Assembly: GCF_001043975.1 (NCBI RefSeq)
Contig: NZ_LABY01000081.1
Location: 1 to 54,389 of the forward strand
Direction: 5' to 3'
DNA from: Methylobacterium variabile
GTDB lineage: Bacteria > Pseudomonadota > Alphaproteobacteria > Rhizobiales > Beijerinckiaceae
DNA: 54,389 nt
The translations under genes were made by a program, and so were the position numbers. Positions 27,771 to 37,510 of the stretch are shown in pieces. The stretch's first letter is position 1. Each line of letters begins with the position of its first letter. The notes beneath the pieces are model-generated. The model was not told where the DNA came from and searched no databases. It saw nothing but the letters and a program-made list of their open reading frames with translations.

Positions 27771-28091
27771 GTGGCCCGCGCCCTCATCAACCTGCCGAAG
27801 ACCGCCAAGGCCGGCGCGGTGATCGAGATCAAGACCCTGATCTCGCACCCGATGGAGACCGGCTATCGCCCCGGCCCGGACGGCCGCCTGATCCCGCGCA
27901 ACATCATCACCGACTTCGTCTGTACTTACGACGGCGAGGAGGTGTTTCGCGCCGAGCTGTCGCCGGCGAGCGCCGCCAACCCGTACCTCACCTTCACCAC
28001 CGTGGCGACGAAGACCGGGACCCTGCGCTTCACCTGGACGGGGGACAACGGGTTCTCGCAGACGGAGGAGATGGGAATCACGGTGGTGTGA
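27771..28091 (+). CDS. soxZ: Thiosulfate-oxidation carrier partner SoxZ
   Basis: SoxZ forms the heterodimer with SoxY. The 106-residue protein shows the family pattern KAGAVIEIKTLISHPMETGYR, IITDFVCTYDGEEVFRAEL and NPYLTFTTVATKTGTLRFTW. It has no signal peptide and probably leaves the cell together with SoxY. The start is GTG, two bases after the soxY stop. It is the last gene of the cluster and is followed by a terminator-like hairpin. Confidence 0.93.
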   Translation: MARALINLPKTAKAGAVIEIKTLISHPMETGYRPGPDGRLIPRNIITDFVCTYDGEEVFRAELSPASAANPYLTFTTVATKTGTLRFTWTGDNGFSQTEEMGITVV

Positions 28092-28129
28092 GAATCCCGA
28101 CGACCGGCTCAAGGTGAGGCTCGGATCAC

Positions 28130-28153
28130 CCCTCCCCCCTCTGCGGGGGAGGG
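28130..28153. terminator. GC-rich hairpin between soxZ and acyl-CoA ligase gene
   Basis: A perfect 9-bp stem (CCCTCCCCC with GGGGGAGGG) closes a 6-base loop in the 77-base gap between convergent genes. No T-run follows on either strand, so it is terminator-like by position and stability rather than a textbook intrinsic terminator. Confidence 0.5.
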
Positions 28154-28168
28154 TTCAGGAGCGGCACG

Positions 28169-29884
28169 CTATCCGATCGTCTCCCCCTCCCGCAGCGCCC
28201 GGCGCAGCACCTTGCCGACATTGGTCTTCGGCAGGCTGTCGCGGAATACGTAGCGGCGGGGGACCTTGTAGGCGGTGAGCGCGGCGCGGGCGTGGGTGCG
28301 CAGCGCCTCCGCGGTCAGGTCGGGATCGCGGCGGACCACGTGGGCGACGACGCTCTCGCCGGTCTCCCCCGAGGGCTCGCCGACCACCGCCACCTCGAGC
28401 ACCCCCGGATGCGCGGCGAGCACGTCCTCGACCTCGTTCGGATAGACGTTGAAGCCGGAGACCAGGATCATGTCCTTCATCCGGTCGACGATGCGGACCT
28501 GCCCGTCAGGCTCGATCAGCGCCACGTCGCCGGTGCGGAAGAAGCCGTCCGGGGTCATCGCCCGCTCGGTCTCGTCGGGCCGGCCCCAGTAGCCGGCCAT
28601 CACCTGCGGGCCGCGGACGCAGAGCTCGCCGGGCTGGCCCGGCGGCAGGATCGCGCCGGCGTCGTCGCGGATGCAGACCTCCGTCGAGGGCACCGGGTAG
28701 CCGATGGTGCCGGACCAGTCGTGCAGGGTCGGCGGGTTCACGGCCACGACCGGGGCGGTCTCGGACAGGCCGTAGCCCTCGATCACCGGCCGGCCGGTGA
28801 CGGCCTTCCAGCGCCGGGCCACCGGCGCCTGCATCGCCATACCGCCGGCGATGGCGTAGTCGAGCCGCGACCAGTCGACCTTGCCGATGTCGGGGTGGTT
28901 GAGCAGGGCGTTGAACAGGGTGTTGACGCCCGACAGGTTGGTGAAGCGGTGCTTGCGCAGCAGGGCCACGAAGCCGGCGATGTCGCGCGGGTTCGGCACC
29001 AGCAGGCAGCAGGCGCCGAGGCGCAGCATGAAGAAGAAGCAGCAGGTCAGCGCGAAGATGTGGTAGAGCGGCAGGGCCGTCACCATCACCCGGCCGGGCC
29101 CCTCGTCGTCGCGCATGCCGAACCACACCCGGCTCTGCTCGACATTGGCCGCGACGTTGCGGTGGGTGAGCATCGCCCCCTTCGACACGCCGGTGGTGCC
29201 GCCGGTATATTGCAGGAAGGCGAGGTCGTCGGGACCGACCGCGACCGGCCGGAAGGTCGCCCGCCGCCCGGCCGCGAGCACCGCCTTGAAGGCCGTCCGG
29301 CGCTCGGGCGGCAGGGCGAAGGGCGGCACCGCCTTCTTGAGGTGGCGCGCCGCCAGGGTGACGAGGGACCCTTTCAGCCCGAGCCCGTCGCCGGCGCCGG
29401 CCACCACCACCCGCTCGAGGCCGGGCAGCTCTGGCAGGGCGTCCGCGACCGTGCGGCCGAAATTCTCCAGCACGAACAGCACCCGGGCCCCGGCGTCGCG
29501 CAGCTGATGGATCAGCTCGCGGGGGGTGTAGAGCGGGTTGACGTTGACGACCGTGGCGCCGGCGAGCAGCGCGCCGACGAGCACGATGGGGAAGGCCGGC
29601 ACGTTGGGCATCATGATGGCGACCCGGTCGCCCTTGGCGATGCCCTGCCCCCGCAGCCAGGCCGCCACCGCCTCGCCCTCGCGGCGCAGGTCCGCGAAGG
29701 TCAGGGACACGCCGAAGCAGGTCACTGCCGGGCGGTCGGCGAAGCGGCGGGTGCTGGTCTCGATCAGCTCGACCAGGGTACCGAGGCGGTCGGCTTCGAT
29801 CTCCGCCGGGACGCCGGCCGGGTAGGCGGCGAGCCAGGGCCGCGGCGGGGTGTTCGGTTCCATCGCGCTCGACCCCTCGCCCAT
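28169..29884 (-). CDS. fadD: Long-chain fatty acid-CoA ligase (AMP-binding)
   Basis: This enzyme activates fatty acids with ATP and CoA. The 571-residue protein has the P-loop-like AMP motif YTGGTTGVSKGAMLTH, the adenine motif GYGLSETAPVVAVNP, and the hinge and C-terminal lysine region (DRMKDMILVSGFNVYPNEVE and KTNVGKVLRR). The ATG at 29884 has GGAGG about ten bases upstream. A second ATG at 29863 has GAGGGG in front and is an equally good start. The long-chain specificity is inferred from overall likeness to FadD. Confidence 0.88.
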   Translation of the reverse strand: MGEGSSAMEPNTPPRPWLAAYPAGVPAEIEADRLGTLVELIETSTRRFADRPAVTCFGVSLTFADLRREGEAVAAWLRGQGIAKGDRVAIMMPNVPAFPIVLVGALLAGATVVNVNPLYTPRELIHQLRDAGARVLFVLENFGRTVADALPELPGLERVVVAGAGDGLGLKGSLVTLAARHLKKAVPPFALPPERRTAFKAVLAAGRRATFRPVAVGPDDLAFLQYTGGTTGVSKGAMLTHRNVAANVEQSRVWFGMRDDEGPGRVMVTALPLYHIFALTCCFFFMLRLGACCLLVPNPRDIAGFVALLRKHRFTNLSGVNTLFNALLNHPDIGKVDWSRLDYAIAGGMAMQAPVARRWKAVTGRPVIEGYGLSETAPVVAVNPPTLHDWSGTIGYPVPSTEVCIRDDAGAILPPGQPGELCVRGPQVMAGYWGRPDETERAMTPDGFFRTGDVALIEPDGQVRIVDRMKDMILVSGFNVYPNEVEDVLAAHPGVLEVAVVGEPSGETGESVVAHVVRRDPDLTAEALRTHARAALTAYKVPRRYVFRDSLPKTNVGKVLRRALREGETIG

Positions 29885-29940
29885 TACCTCACACCCTCCC
29901 CGGTGCCGGATGCCTCGTCGGGCTCCGGCTTTCCTTCCGG

Positions 29941-30672
29941 TTAGCGTCTCGCCCGGGCCGTTTCAACCGACGCGCGGGAGCCAGCCAGGCTGAAGGCCGC
30001 ATGGGGCAGGAAAGCCGCGAGGACGAGGCCGAGCGCCAGGGCCGCCTGCTCGCCGGAGAGCGGCAGACGCGGGAAGCCCGACAGCCCGAGATCCCGCGCC
30101 GCCGCGAGCACGAAGAGGGCCCAGGCGAGCGCGAGGTAGCGCAGGACCGCCGGGCCGAGGGCACGCCATCGGTCACCCCGGTGCGGCAGGCCGCGGGCGA
30201 CGAGGGCGGAAAGGCCGAGGGCACCGCCGAGCAGGAATGCCGCCGCCGCCGCCCCGAGAACCTGCGCCACCCCCATCGGCTGGCCGGACAGGAAGGCGAC
30301 GCCGCCGACCGAGAAGCCGGCCCGCAGCACGAGACCGCCATAGGTCGGGTGCAGCGACAGGGCGAGCACCAGGGCGATGCCGAGGACCGCACCGAGCCAG
30401 CCGCGCCAGCGCCGCGCGGCGAGCGGCAGCAGCGCCGCCCGCGCGACCCCGTAGGCAATGGCGGCGAAGAACAGCGGGTAGCGGTCGGCGAAGAAGCCGT
30501 AGGACCACGCGTCGAGCCCCGCCGCGGCGAGCGTCGCCTGCGTCGTGCCCGCGGCGGCAGCGAGGGCCACCACGGCGACCGCCGCCCCGAGGGGCACCAG
30601 GGCGGCGAGGCGCCCGGATCGGCCGGGGGCCACGGGAGCGGCGCCGACGAGGGCGCCGGCCGTCGTGCTCAC
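29941..30672 (-). CDS. Integral membrane protein of unknown function
   Basis: This 243-residue, very hydrophobic product has about six or seven membrane helices, for example [51 protein letters not shown] and [20 protein letters not shown]. No family is recognised. Its GTG start overlaps the TGA of the leucyl aminopeptidase gene (GTGA), so it is probably translated from the same mRNA. Confidence 0.7.
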   Translation of the reverse strand: MSTTAGALVGAAPVAPGRSGRLAALVPLGAAVAVVALAAAAGTTQATLAAAGLDAWSYGFFADRYPLFFAAIAYGVARAALLPLAARRWRGWLGAVLGIALVLALSLHPTYGGLVLRAGFSVGGVAFLSGQPMGVAQVLGAAAAAFLLGGALGLSALVARGLPHRGDRWRALGPAVLRYLALAWALFVLAAARDLGLSGFPRLPLSGEQAALALGLVLAAFLPHAAFSLAGSRASVETARARR

Positions 30673-32189
30673 GCCTCGTAGTGGTCGCGCACGAGCCGGT
30701 CGAGGAGCCGCACGCCCCAGCCCGAGCCCCAGGAGCGGTTGACCTCGGTCGCCGGCGCGCTCATCCCGACGCCGGCGATGTCGAGGTGGATCCACGGCAC
30801 GTCGTTGACGTAGCGCTTGAGGAACTGCGCCGCCGTGGCCGAGCCGCCGTGGCGGCCGCCGGTGTTCTTCATGTCGGCGAACTTCGATTCGATCAGCTTG
30901 TCGAAGCCGGGGGTGAGCGGCATCCGCCAGACCCGCTCGCCGGTGGCCTCGCCGGCGGCCGAGAGCCGCTGCGCCAGCTCGTCGTTGTTCGAGAACATGC
31001 CGGCGAATTCCTGGCCGAGCGCCACCAGGATCGCGCCCGTCAGGGTCGCGAGGTCGATCATGAACCGCGGCTTGTAGGTCTGCTGCACGTGCCAGAGCAC
31101 GTCGGCGAGCACCAGGCGCCCCTCGGCGTCGGTGTTGATGATCTCGATCGTCTGCCCCGACAGCGAGGTCACGATGTCGCCGGGGCGCTGGGCCTTGCCG
31201 TCGGGCATGTTCTCGACGAGGCCGATGGCGCCGAGCGCGTTCACCTTGGCCTTGCGGCTGGCCAGCGCGTGCATCAGGCCGACCACGCAGGCGGCGCCCG
31301 CCATGTCGCCCTTCATGTCCTCCATGCCGCCGCTCCCCTTGATGGAGATGCCGCCGGAATCGAAGCACACGCCCTTGCCGATGAAGGCCACCGGCGCCTC
31401 GGCCGGGTCCTCGCCGCCGTTCCAGCGCATGATGACGACCCGGGCCTCCTTGGCCGAGCCCTGCGCGACGGCGAGGAGCGCCCGCATGCCGAGCTTCTTC
31501 ATGTCCTTCTCGTCGAGGACCTCGATCTCGACGCCGAGCTTCTCCAGCGCCTCGGCGCGGCGGGCGAACTCCTCCGGATCGAGGACGTTCGGCGGCTCGT
31601 TGACGAGCTCGCGGGCGAGGATCACGCCCTCGGCCAGCCCTTCCGCGCCGCGCACGGCCTTCTTCAGCCCGGCATTCTCCGGCACCAGCAGGGTCAGGCG
31701 CCCTCCCCCGCCGCTCTCCTCGCCCTCGGCCGCCTTCTTGCTCTTGTAGCGGTCGAACTTGTAGGCGCGCAGCCGCGCGCCGAGGGAGAAGGCCGCGACC
31801 TCGTCGGGACCCGGCGCGGTGCCGGGCCATTCGAGCACCACCGTGGCCGACCGGCTGCCGAGCTTGCCGGCGGTGAAGCCGCCGAGCGTCGCCCAGTCGC
31901 GCCCGGCCGCCTCATCCGCGCCGGTCCCGATCACCACCAGGCGCTCGGCCGAGAGACCCGACGGCGCGGTGAGGACGAGGGCGCTCAAGGCCTTGCCCTT
32001 GAAGCGCTCGACGCCGGCGGCGCGGGCGACGAGATCGGCGGCGCCAGGGCCGGCGATCTCGGCGGCCCGGGGCGACAGGGCGAGATCCTCGCCGACGAAC
32101 AGCACGAGGTCGCCGCCGCTCCCGCCGGGCTTCGCCGGCGCGCCGCCCGTGGCGAGGGATTCGATCTCGATGCTGATGCCGTCCGCCAT
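30669..32189 (-). CDS. pepA: Leucyl aminopeptidase (M17)
   Basis: This cytosolic, two-metal aminopeptidase releases N-terminal residues from peptides; in some bacteria PepA also binds DNA. The 506-residue protein has an N-terminal macro-like domain and the M17 catalytic domain. The active-site segments are [16 protein letters not shown] and the family signature [15 protein letters not shown]. The ATG at 32189 gives the expected N-terminus. It is divergent from lptF. Confidence 0.95.
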   Translation of the reverse strand: MADGISIEIESLATGGAPAKPGGSGGDLVLFVGEDLALSPRAAEIAGPGAADLVARAAGVERFKGKALSALVLTAPSGLSAERLVVIGTGADEAAGRDWATLGGFTAGKLGSRSATVVLEWPGTAPGPDEVAAFSLGARLRAYKFDRYKSKKAAEGEESGGGGRLTLLVPENAGLKKAVRGAEGLAEGVILARELVNEPPNVLDPEEFARRAEALEKLGVEIEVLDEKDMKKLGMRALLAVAQGSAKEARVVIMRWNGGEDPAEAPVAFIGKGVCFDSGGISIKGSGGMEDMKGDMAGAACVVGLMHALASRKAKVNALGAIGLVENMPDGKAQRPGDIVTSLSGQTIEIINTDAEGRLVLADVLWHVQQTYKPRFMIDLATLTGAILVALGQEFAGMFSNNDELAQRLSAAGEATGERVWRMPLTPGFDKLIESKFADMKNTGGRHGGSATAAQFLKRYVNDVPWIHLDIAGVGMSAPATEVNRSWGSGWGVRLLDRLVRDHYEA

Positions 32190-32491
32190 GGCGCTGCTTT
32201 CGTCCCGTCCGTTGATTGATCGCGCGTCTTCTCGGCGCCGCGTCGTTCCTGTGTAGCGGCCGGACCGCAGAACGCAACGCGACCGGGTGTGGCCGCAGGA
32301 CCGCGCCGCCACGGCTGCGCGCTGCGGCGGCGGGGGGCTCGCGCCGCCGCGGCCGGGCCGCTGTTGCCGCAGAGGCGCGGCCGCCCGCAAAAGGCCGCAC
32401 TTCGGGCGCTTGAGGACGTGCGGTGCTTGTGCGGCCGGCGGGGGGCGCCTAACCAGCATCGAGCGGAAGGGGGCCCGACCGCATCCGTCCG
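32190..32491. other. Divergent gap between pepA and lptF
   Basis: This 302-base gap holds no gene. It must carry the start signals of both pepA (minus) and lptF (plus), but no clear sigma-70 boxes are visible. The middle, about 32280-32450, is almost purely GC and rich in GCCGC-type repeats that could fold into stems. AAGGGGG lies about 25 bases before the lptF start. Confidence 0.5.
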
Positions 32492-33664
32492 ATGAAGCAG
32501 ATCGAACGATACATCTTCCGCATCGCCCTCGGGGCCTTCCTGTCGTGCCTGATCGGGCTGACGGGCGTGATCTGGGTGACGCAGGCCCTGCGCGAGCTCG
32601 ACCTGATCACCGCCAAGGGCCAGACGCTGCTGATCTTCTTCCTGATCACCGGCCTGTCGCTGCCGACGCTGATCACGGTGATCGCGCCGGTCGCCCTGTT
32701 CATCGCGGTGGTCTACGCCCTCAACAAGCTCAACGGCGATTCCGAGCTGATCGTGATGAGCGCCGCCGGGATGTCGCCGCGCCACCTGATGCGGCCTTTC
32801 CTGACGCTCGCCCTCGTCGTCAGCGCCGCCATCGCCTTCCTGACCATCCAGGTGATGCCGTCGAGCTTCCAGGAGCTGCGCGACGTGCTCACCCGCGTGC
32901 GCGGCGACTTCATCGCCAACGTGGTCAAGGAGGGGCAGTTCACCAGCCTCGACAGCGGCATCACCTTCCACTTCCGCGAGCGGGCGCCGAACGGGGCGCT
33001 GCTCGGCATCTTCATGCAGGACCGGCGCGAGGCCGGGCGCACGGTGGTCTACCTCGCCGAGCGCGGCCAGGCGGTCGACCTCGACGGCCAGACCTACCTG
33101 GTGCTCGAGAAGGGCAGCATCCACCGCCAGCAGCCGAACAGCCGCGACGCCTCGATCATCACCTTCCAGCGCTACGCCGTCGACCTCGCGGCCTTCACGC
33201 CGCCGGACGCCGACACGGTCTACAAGCCGCGGGAGCGCTCGACCGTGCAGCTGATGTTCCCGAACCCGGACGAGACCTACTACAAGCTCACCAAGGGCCG
33301 CTTCCGGGCCGAGCTGCACGACCGGCTGTCCTCCTGGCTCTACCCGCTGGCCTTGGGCCTCATCGCCTTCGCGGCCCTCGGCGACCCCCGCACCACCCGC
33401 CAGGGCCGGGGCCTCGCCGTCGCGGGCGCGATCGCCGCCGTGGTGGGCTTGCGCATCGCGGGCTTCGCCGCCGCGAGCGCGACCGTGCGCAGCCAGGCCG
33501 CCGTGACGGCGGTCTACGCCGCCCCGCTCATCGCCATCGGGCTGTCGCTCCTCGTCGCCTATCAGGGCAACCGGGTGCGGGCCTTCAACGCCGGCGTGGG
33601 CTTGCGGCTGCGCCGCCTCTCGGCCGCGCTCCCGCTCCGGTCGTTCCGGATGCGGGCGGGTTGA
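32492..33664 (+). CDS. lptF: LPS export ABC transporter permease LptF
   Basis: LptF and LptG form the inner-membrane channel that lifts lipopolysaccharide out of the membrane, driven by LptB. The 390-residue protein has the YjgP/YjgQ layout: [20 protein letters not shown] with helix 1, two further N-terminal helices, a periplasmic jelly-roll domain (about residues 130-270), and three C-terminal helices. It is the first gene of the lptF-lptG-lptD-pdxA-rsmA run. Confidence 0.93.
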   Translation: MKQIERYIFRIALGAFLSCLIGLTGVIWVTQALRELDLITAKGQTLLIFFLITGLSLPTLITVIAPVALFIAVVYALNKLNGDSELIVMSAAGMSPRHLMRPFLTLALVVSAAIAFLTIQVMPSSFQELRDVLTRVRGDFIANVVKEGQFTSLDSGITFHFRERAPNGALLGIFMQDRREAGRTVVYLAERGQAVDLDGQTYLVLEKGSIHRQQPNSRDASIITFQRYAVDLAAFTPPDADTVYKPRERSTVQLMFPNPDETYYKLTKGRFRAELHDRLSSWLYPLALGLIAFAALGDPRTTRQGRGLAVAGAIAAVVGLRIAGFAAASATVRSQAAVTAVYAAPLIAIGLSLLVAYQGNRVRAFNAGVGLRLRRLSAALPLRSFRMRAG

Positions 33665-33669
33665 GCCTG

Positions 33670-34758
33670 ATGCTGATCGGCGCCACCCTCGGCCGCTACC
33701 TGGCGGCCCGCTTCCTGCGCATGATCCTGGGGGTCTTCCTCACGGTCTTCGCCCTCGTCTACACCCTCGACTTCGTCGAGCTGATGCGCCGGGCCGGCGA
33801 CGCCGAGGGCGCCTCGGCCGCCGTGATGGCGCGCCTCGCCCTCTTCCGCACCCCGGCGGTGGCCGAGCAGGTGCTGCCCTTCGCGATCCTGTTCGGCGCC
33901 ATGGCGGCGCTGCTCCAGCTCAGCCGCAAGCTTGAGCTGGTGGTGGCGCGGGCCGCCGGCATCTCGGCCTGGCAGTTCCTGCAGCCCGGCGCCCTGGTGG
34001 CGCTGGGCATCGGCGCCTTCACGGTCGGGGTCTACAACCCGGTCTCGGCCGAGCTGAAGCAGCGCTCCACCGAGATCGAAGCCAAGATCTTCGCCCGCTC
34101 GACCAAGGCCGCCTCCGGCAAGGACCTGTGGATCCGCCAGCGCAGCATCGACGGCCAGGCGATCATCCGGGCCGAGACCGCGGTGGAGGGCACCACCACC
34201 CTCGCGGGCGTCGCGGTCTTCACCTTCGACGAGTCCGGTGCCTTCACCCAGGAGATGCAGGCCGCCCGGGCCACCCTGCACGACGGCTACTGGGAGCTGC
34301 AGGACGTGCGGGTCCAGGCGATGGATTCCGAGCCGCAGAGCTACGACACCTACCTGATTGCCTCGACCCTCGACCCCTCGCAGGTGCGTCAGCGCTTCAC
34401 CCCGCCGGAATCCGTGCCATTCTGGCAACTCACCGAGACGATCGCCCGGACCGAGCGGGCGGGACTCGACGCCACGCGCTACCGGCTGCAGTACGACGTG
34501 CTGATGGCGCGGCCGGTGCTGTTCCTGGCGATGGTGCTGGTGGCCGCATCGGTTTCATTAAGGTTCTTCCGCTTTGGTGGGATCGGCAAGATGGTGCTCG
34601 GCGGCGTCGCGGCGGGCTTCGTCCTCTATGTGGCGCGGCAGGTGATGGAGGGCCTCGGCGCCTCTGGATTAGTTGCGGCTCCGGTGGCGGCCTGGTTCCC
34701 GGCCGTGGTAGGGAGTCTCCTCGGAACGCTCGCGCTTCTGCACCTGGAGGACGGCTGA
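33670..34758 (+). CDS. lptG: LPS export ABC transporter permease LptG
   Basis: This is the second permease half of the LptBFG complex. The 362-residue protein has three N-terminal helices (MILGVFLTVFALVYTLDFVEL), a periplasmic domain with DLWIRQRSIDGQAII, and three C-terminal helices (LMARPVLFLAMVLVAASVSLRF). The ATG at 33670 is used; a TTG at 33661 overlapping the lptF stop is possible. The stop overlaps the lptD start by one base (TGATG). Confidence 0.92.
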   Translation: MLIGATLGRYLAARFLRMILGVFLTVFALVYTLDFVELMRRAGDAEGASAAVMARLALFRTPAVAEQVLPFAILFGAMAALLQLSRKLELVVARAAGISAWQFLQPGALVALGIGAFTVGVYNPVSAELKQRSTEIEAKIFARSTKAASGKDLWIRQRSIDGQAIIRAETAVEGTTTLAGVAVFTFDESGAFTQEMQAARATLHDGYWELQDVRVQAMDSEPQSYDTYLIASTLDPSQVRQRFTPPESVPFWQLTETIARTERAGLDATRYRLQYDVLMARPVLFLAMVLVAASVSLRFFRFGGIGKMVLGGVAAGFVLYVARQVMEGLGASGLVAAPVAAWFPAVVGSLLGTLALLHLEDG

Positions 34759-37412
34759 TGCCCGACCTCCGGCGGAACGACGCGGGCACAGTGGGTGCGG
34801 GGATGGGTCGAGTCGTGCGTAGGGCCGCGGGCGTCGCGGTCACCGGGTCCCTGACGGTCCTGCTGGCCGCTGCCGTCACGGCAGGCGCGAGCCTGCCGGC
34901 GCACGCGCAGGGCACCCTCAACGACCGCCTGGCGGCCGGCTCGTCGAAGGGCGGCGGCAACGAGCGGCTGCTCGTCGAGGCCAAGGAGCTCGTCTACGAC
35001 AACGACCGCAACACGGTCTCGGCCGTGGGCAACGCCGAGCTGCATTACGGCCCGCGCACCCTGTTGGCCGACCGCGTGCGCTACGACCGCAACACCGGCC
35101 GGGTCTTCGCCGAGGGCAACGTCCGCCTGACCGACGAGACCGGCGCGGTGGTGACCGGCGACCGGATGGAGCTGACCGACGACTTCAAGTCCGGCTTCAT
35201 CGACTCGCTGCGGATCCAGCAGACCATCGAGCAGCGCGGCCGCCCGGCCCGGGTGCGCTTCTCCGCCCCGCGGGCGGAGCGCATCGAGGGCCAGACCACG
35301 ACCTTCGAGTACGGCACCTACACGGCCTGCGAGCCGTGCAAGGACAACCCGGAGCGGCCGCCGCTCTGGCAGGTGAGGTCGGCACGGATCATCCACAACA
35401 ACGAGGAGCGCCGGATCTACTACGAGGATTCGACCCTCGAGATCGCTGGCGTGCCGGTGGCGTACCTGCCCTACTTCTACTCGCCGGACCCGACGGTGCG
35501 GCGCGACACCGGCTTCCTGGCGCCGCACTTCGTGTCCTCGAACGTGCTCGGCTACGGCATCGGCACGCCGTTCTTCTGGAACATCGCGCCGGACTACGAC
35601 CTGACGGTGGAGCCGACCTTCCTGTCGAAGCAGGGCGTGCTCGGCCAGGCCGAGTGGCGCCAGCGCCTGGCCAACGGCTTCTACAACGTCCGGGTCAGCG
35701 GCATCTTCCAGTCGACGCCGAGCGTCTTCCTGCCCGGCCCCCTCGGCTCCGGCGACCGCGACTTCCGCGGCTCGATCGAGTCCAGCGGCCACTTCTATCT
35801 CGGCCAGCAGTGGCGCGCGGGGTGGGACGTCGTCGGCGTCACCGACAAGTGGTTCCTCGACAACTACCGCATCCGCAACCAGACGATCAGCACGGACTAC
35901 TTCCGCGAGGCGATCTCCACCGCCTACCTGATCGGCCAGGGCGACCGCTCGTGGTTCGAGGCGCGGGGCTACTACTTCAAGGGCCTGTCGACCTTCGACT
36001 GGCAGAAGCAGCAGCCGATCGTCGCGCCGGTGATCGACTACGACAAGCGCCGGGACGGGCCGGAGCCGCTCGGCGGCGAGGTGCGGTTCCAGTTCAACTT
36101 CCAGAACCTGACCCGGGACGCGACCCAGTATCAGGAGATCCCGCGCACCCGCACCTACCTGCTGAGCCCGAGCGTCAACGGCATCACCTTCCCGCTCTAC
36201 AGCACCTGCACGGTGTTCGAGCGCGGGCAGTGCGTCGTCAACGGGCTCGCTGGCTACAACACCCGGGCGACCGCGCAGCTGTCGTGGCGGCGCACCTTCA
36301 CGGACGAGTTCGGCCAGCGCTGGCAGCCCTTCGCCTACCTGCGGGGGGACGCCTTCTACGTCGACCCGAGCCGCACCGGCTTCCAGAATTCCGAGATCAC
36401 CAACCTGTTCTCGCCCGACACCGACTTCTCGGGCCGGATCATGCCGGCGGTCGGGCTCGAGTACCGCTACCCGTTCGTCGCGGATTTCGGGCCGCTCGGC
36501 GTCCACACCATCTCGCCGGTCGCCCAGGTGATCGCCCGGCCGAGCGAGACCCATATCGGCCGGCTGCCGAACGAGGACGCCCAGAGCCTCGTCTTCGACG
36601 ACACCTCGCTGTTCCAGTGGGACAAGTTCTCCGGCTACGACCGGGTCGAGGGCGGCGTGCGCGCCAATCTCGGGGCCGAGTACTCGATCACCGGCCGCAA
36701 CGGGTTCTACATGAACGCGATGTTCGGCGAGTCGATCGCGCTCGCCGGGGTCAACTCGTTCCGCCGCGGCGACATCGCCAATGTCGGCCGCGATTCGGGT
36801 CTCGAGACCACCCGCTCGGACTTCGTCTCGCGCTTCCAGGTCTCGCCGAACCAGAACATCAGCTTCATCACCCGGGCCCGCTTCGACAACGCCACCTTCG
36901 CGCTCAAGCGCCTGGAGACCGGCGTGACGGCGAAGTTCGCGCCGTTCCTGCCGCTCGAGACCTCGCTGCTCTACGCCCGCTACGAGGCGCAACCCGAACT
37001 CGGCTATGAGCGCCGCCGCGAGGGCCTGCAGGCCACCGCCCTCTACAACATCACGCCGAACTGGTTCGTCACCGGCTCGGTGCTGTTCGACCTCTCGCAC
37101 TACCTGCAGGTGCGCGAGTTCTACGCCTCGGCGGCGCAGTCCTACTTCCTCAACCCGGTCGGCACCGCGCCGGTCTACGACAGGCCGGACAAGTTCTACG
37201 TCTCGGCCTCGGGCTTCGGCTTCGGCTACCGGGACGAGTGCACGACGATCTCGCTGAACTATCTCTCCTCGCCGATCGAGACGGCGACGGGCCTGCGCGA
37301 GCGCAACCAGACCTTCCTGCTCCGGCTGGAGCTGCGCACCCTCGGCGAGGCGAACATCCGCCAGAACGTGAGCACCACCACGACCGCGGACGGCATCGCC
37401 ACGGCCCGGTGA
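34758..37412 (+). CDS. lptD: LPS assembly outer membrane protein LptD
   Basis: LptD is the outer-membrane barrel that inserts lipopolysaccharide on the cell surface together with LptE. The 884-residue precursor has a signal peptide ending near LPAHAQ. An LptA-like N-terminal domain (about residues 75-200, with repeated GNAELHYG- and GNVRLTDE-type strands) follows, then the long beta-barrel. Two cysteines lie close together in TACEPCKDN, a plausible disulfide site. It is translationally linked to lptG. Confidence 0.93.
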   Translation: MPDLRRNDAGTVGAGMGRVVRRAAGVAVTGSLTVLLAAAVTAGASLPAHAQGTLNDRLAAGSSKGGGNERLLVEAKELVYDNDRNTVSAVGNAELHYGPRTLLADRVRYDRNTGRVFAEGNVRLTDETGAVVTGDRMELTDDFKSGFIDSLRIQQTIEQRGRPARVRFSAPRAERIEGQTTTFEYGTYTACEPCKDNPERPPLWQVRSARIIHNNEERRIYYEDSTLEIAGVPVAYLPYFYSPDPTVRRDTGFLAPHFVSSNVLGYGIGTPFFWNIAPDYDLTVEPTFLSKQGVLGQAEWRQRLANGFYNVRVSGIFQSTPSVFLPGPLGSGDRDFRGSIESSGHFYLGQQWRAGWDVVGVTDKWFLDNYRIRNQTISTDYFREAISTAYLIGQGDRSWFEARGYYFKGLSTFDWQKQQPIVAPVIDYDKRRDGPEPLGGEVRFQFNFQNLTRDATQYQEIPRTRTYLLSPSVNGITFPLYSTCTVFERGQCVVNGLAGYNTRATAQLSWRRTFTDEFGQRWQPFAYLRGDAFYVDPSRTGFQNSEITNLFSPDTDFSGRIMPAVGLEYRYPFVADFGPLGVHTISPVAQVIARPSETHIGRLPNEDAQSLVFDDTSLFQWDKFSGYDRVEGGVRANLGAEYSITGRNGFYMNAMFGESIALAGVNSFRRGDIANVGRDSGLETTRSDFVSRFQVSPNQNISFITRARFDNATFALKRLETGVTAKFAPFLPLETSLLYARYEAQPELGYERRREGLQATALYNITPNWFVTGSVLFDLSHYLQVREFYASAAQSYFLNPVGTAPVYDRPDKFYVSASGFGFGYRDECTTISLNYLSSPIETATGLRERNQTFLLRLELRTLGEANIRQNVSTTTTADGIATAR

Positions 37413-37441
37413 CGGGCCGCGGGCGACCAGGGCTCCAGATC

Positions 37442-37457
37442 CCGGGCGCTTGCCCGG
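37442..37457. terminator. Small hairpin between lptD and pdxA
   Basis: A perfect 6-bp stem (CCGGGC/GCCCGG) with loop GCTT lies 30 bases after the lptD stop and about 54 bases before pdxA. It has no T-tract and could be a weak attenuator or chance. Confidence 0.25.
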
Positions 37458-37510
37458 CGGGAGCCGGGATGCCATGGCGCGGCGACGCGCAACCACGGAC
37501 GGGATCCGCG

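Noticed and set aside
22676..28091. Calling the region a complete thiosulfate-oxidising Sox operon
   Set aside because: SoxA, SoxB, SoxC and SoxD are not encoded anywhere in the window. Only X, Y, Z and the FccB/SoxF-type flavoprotein are present.
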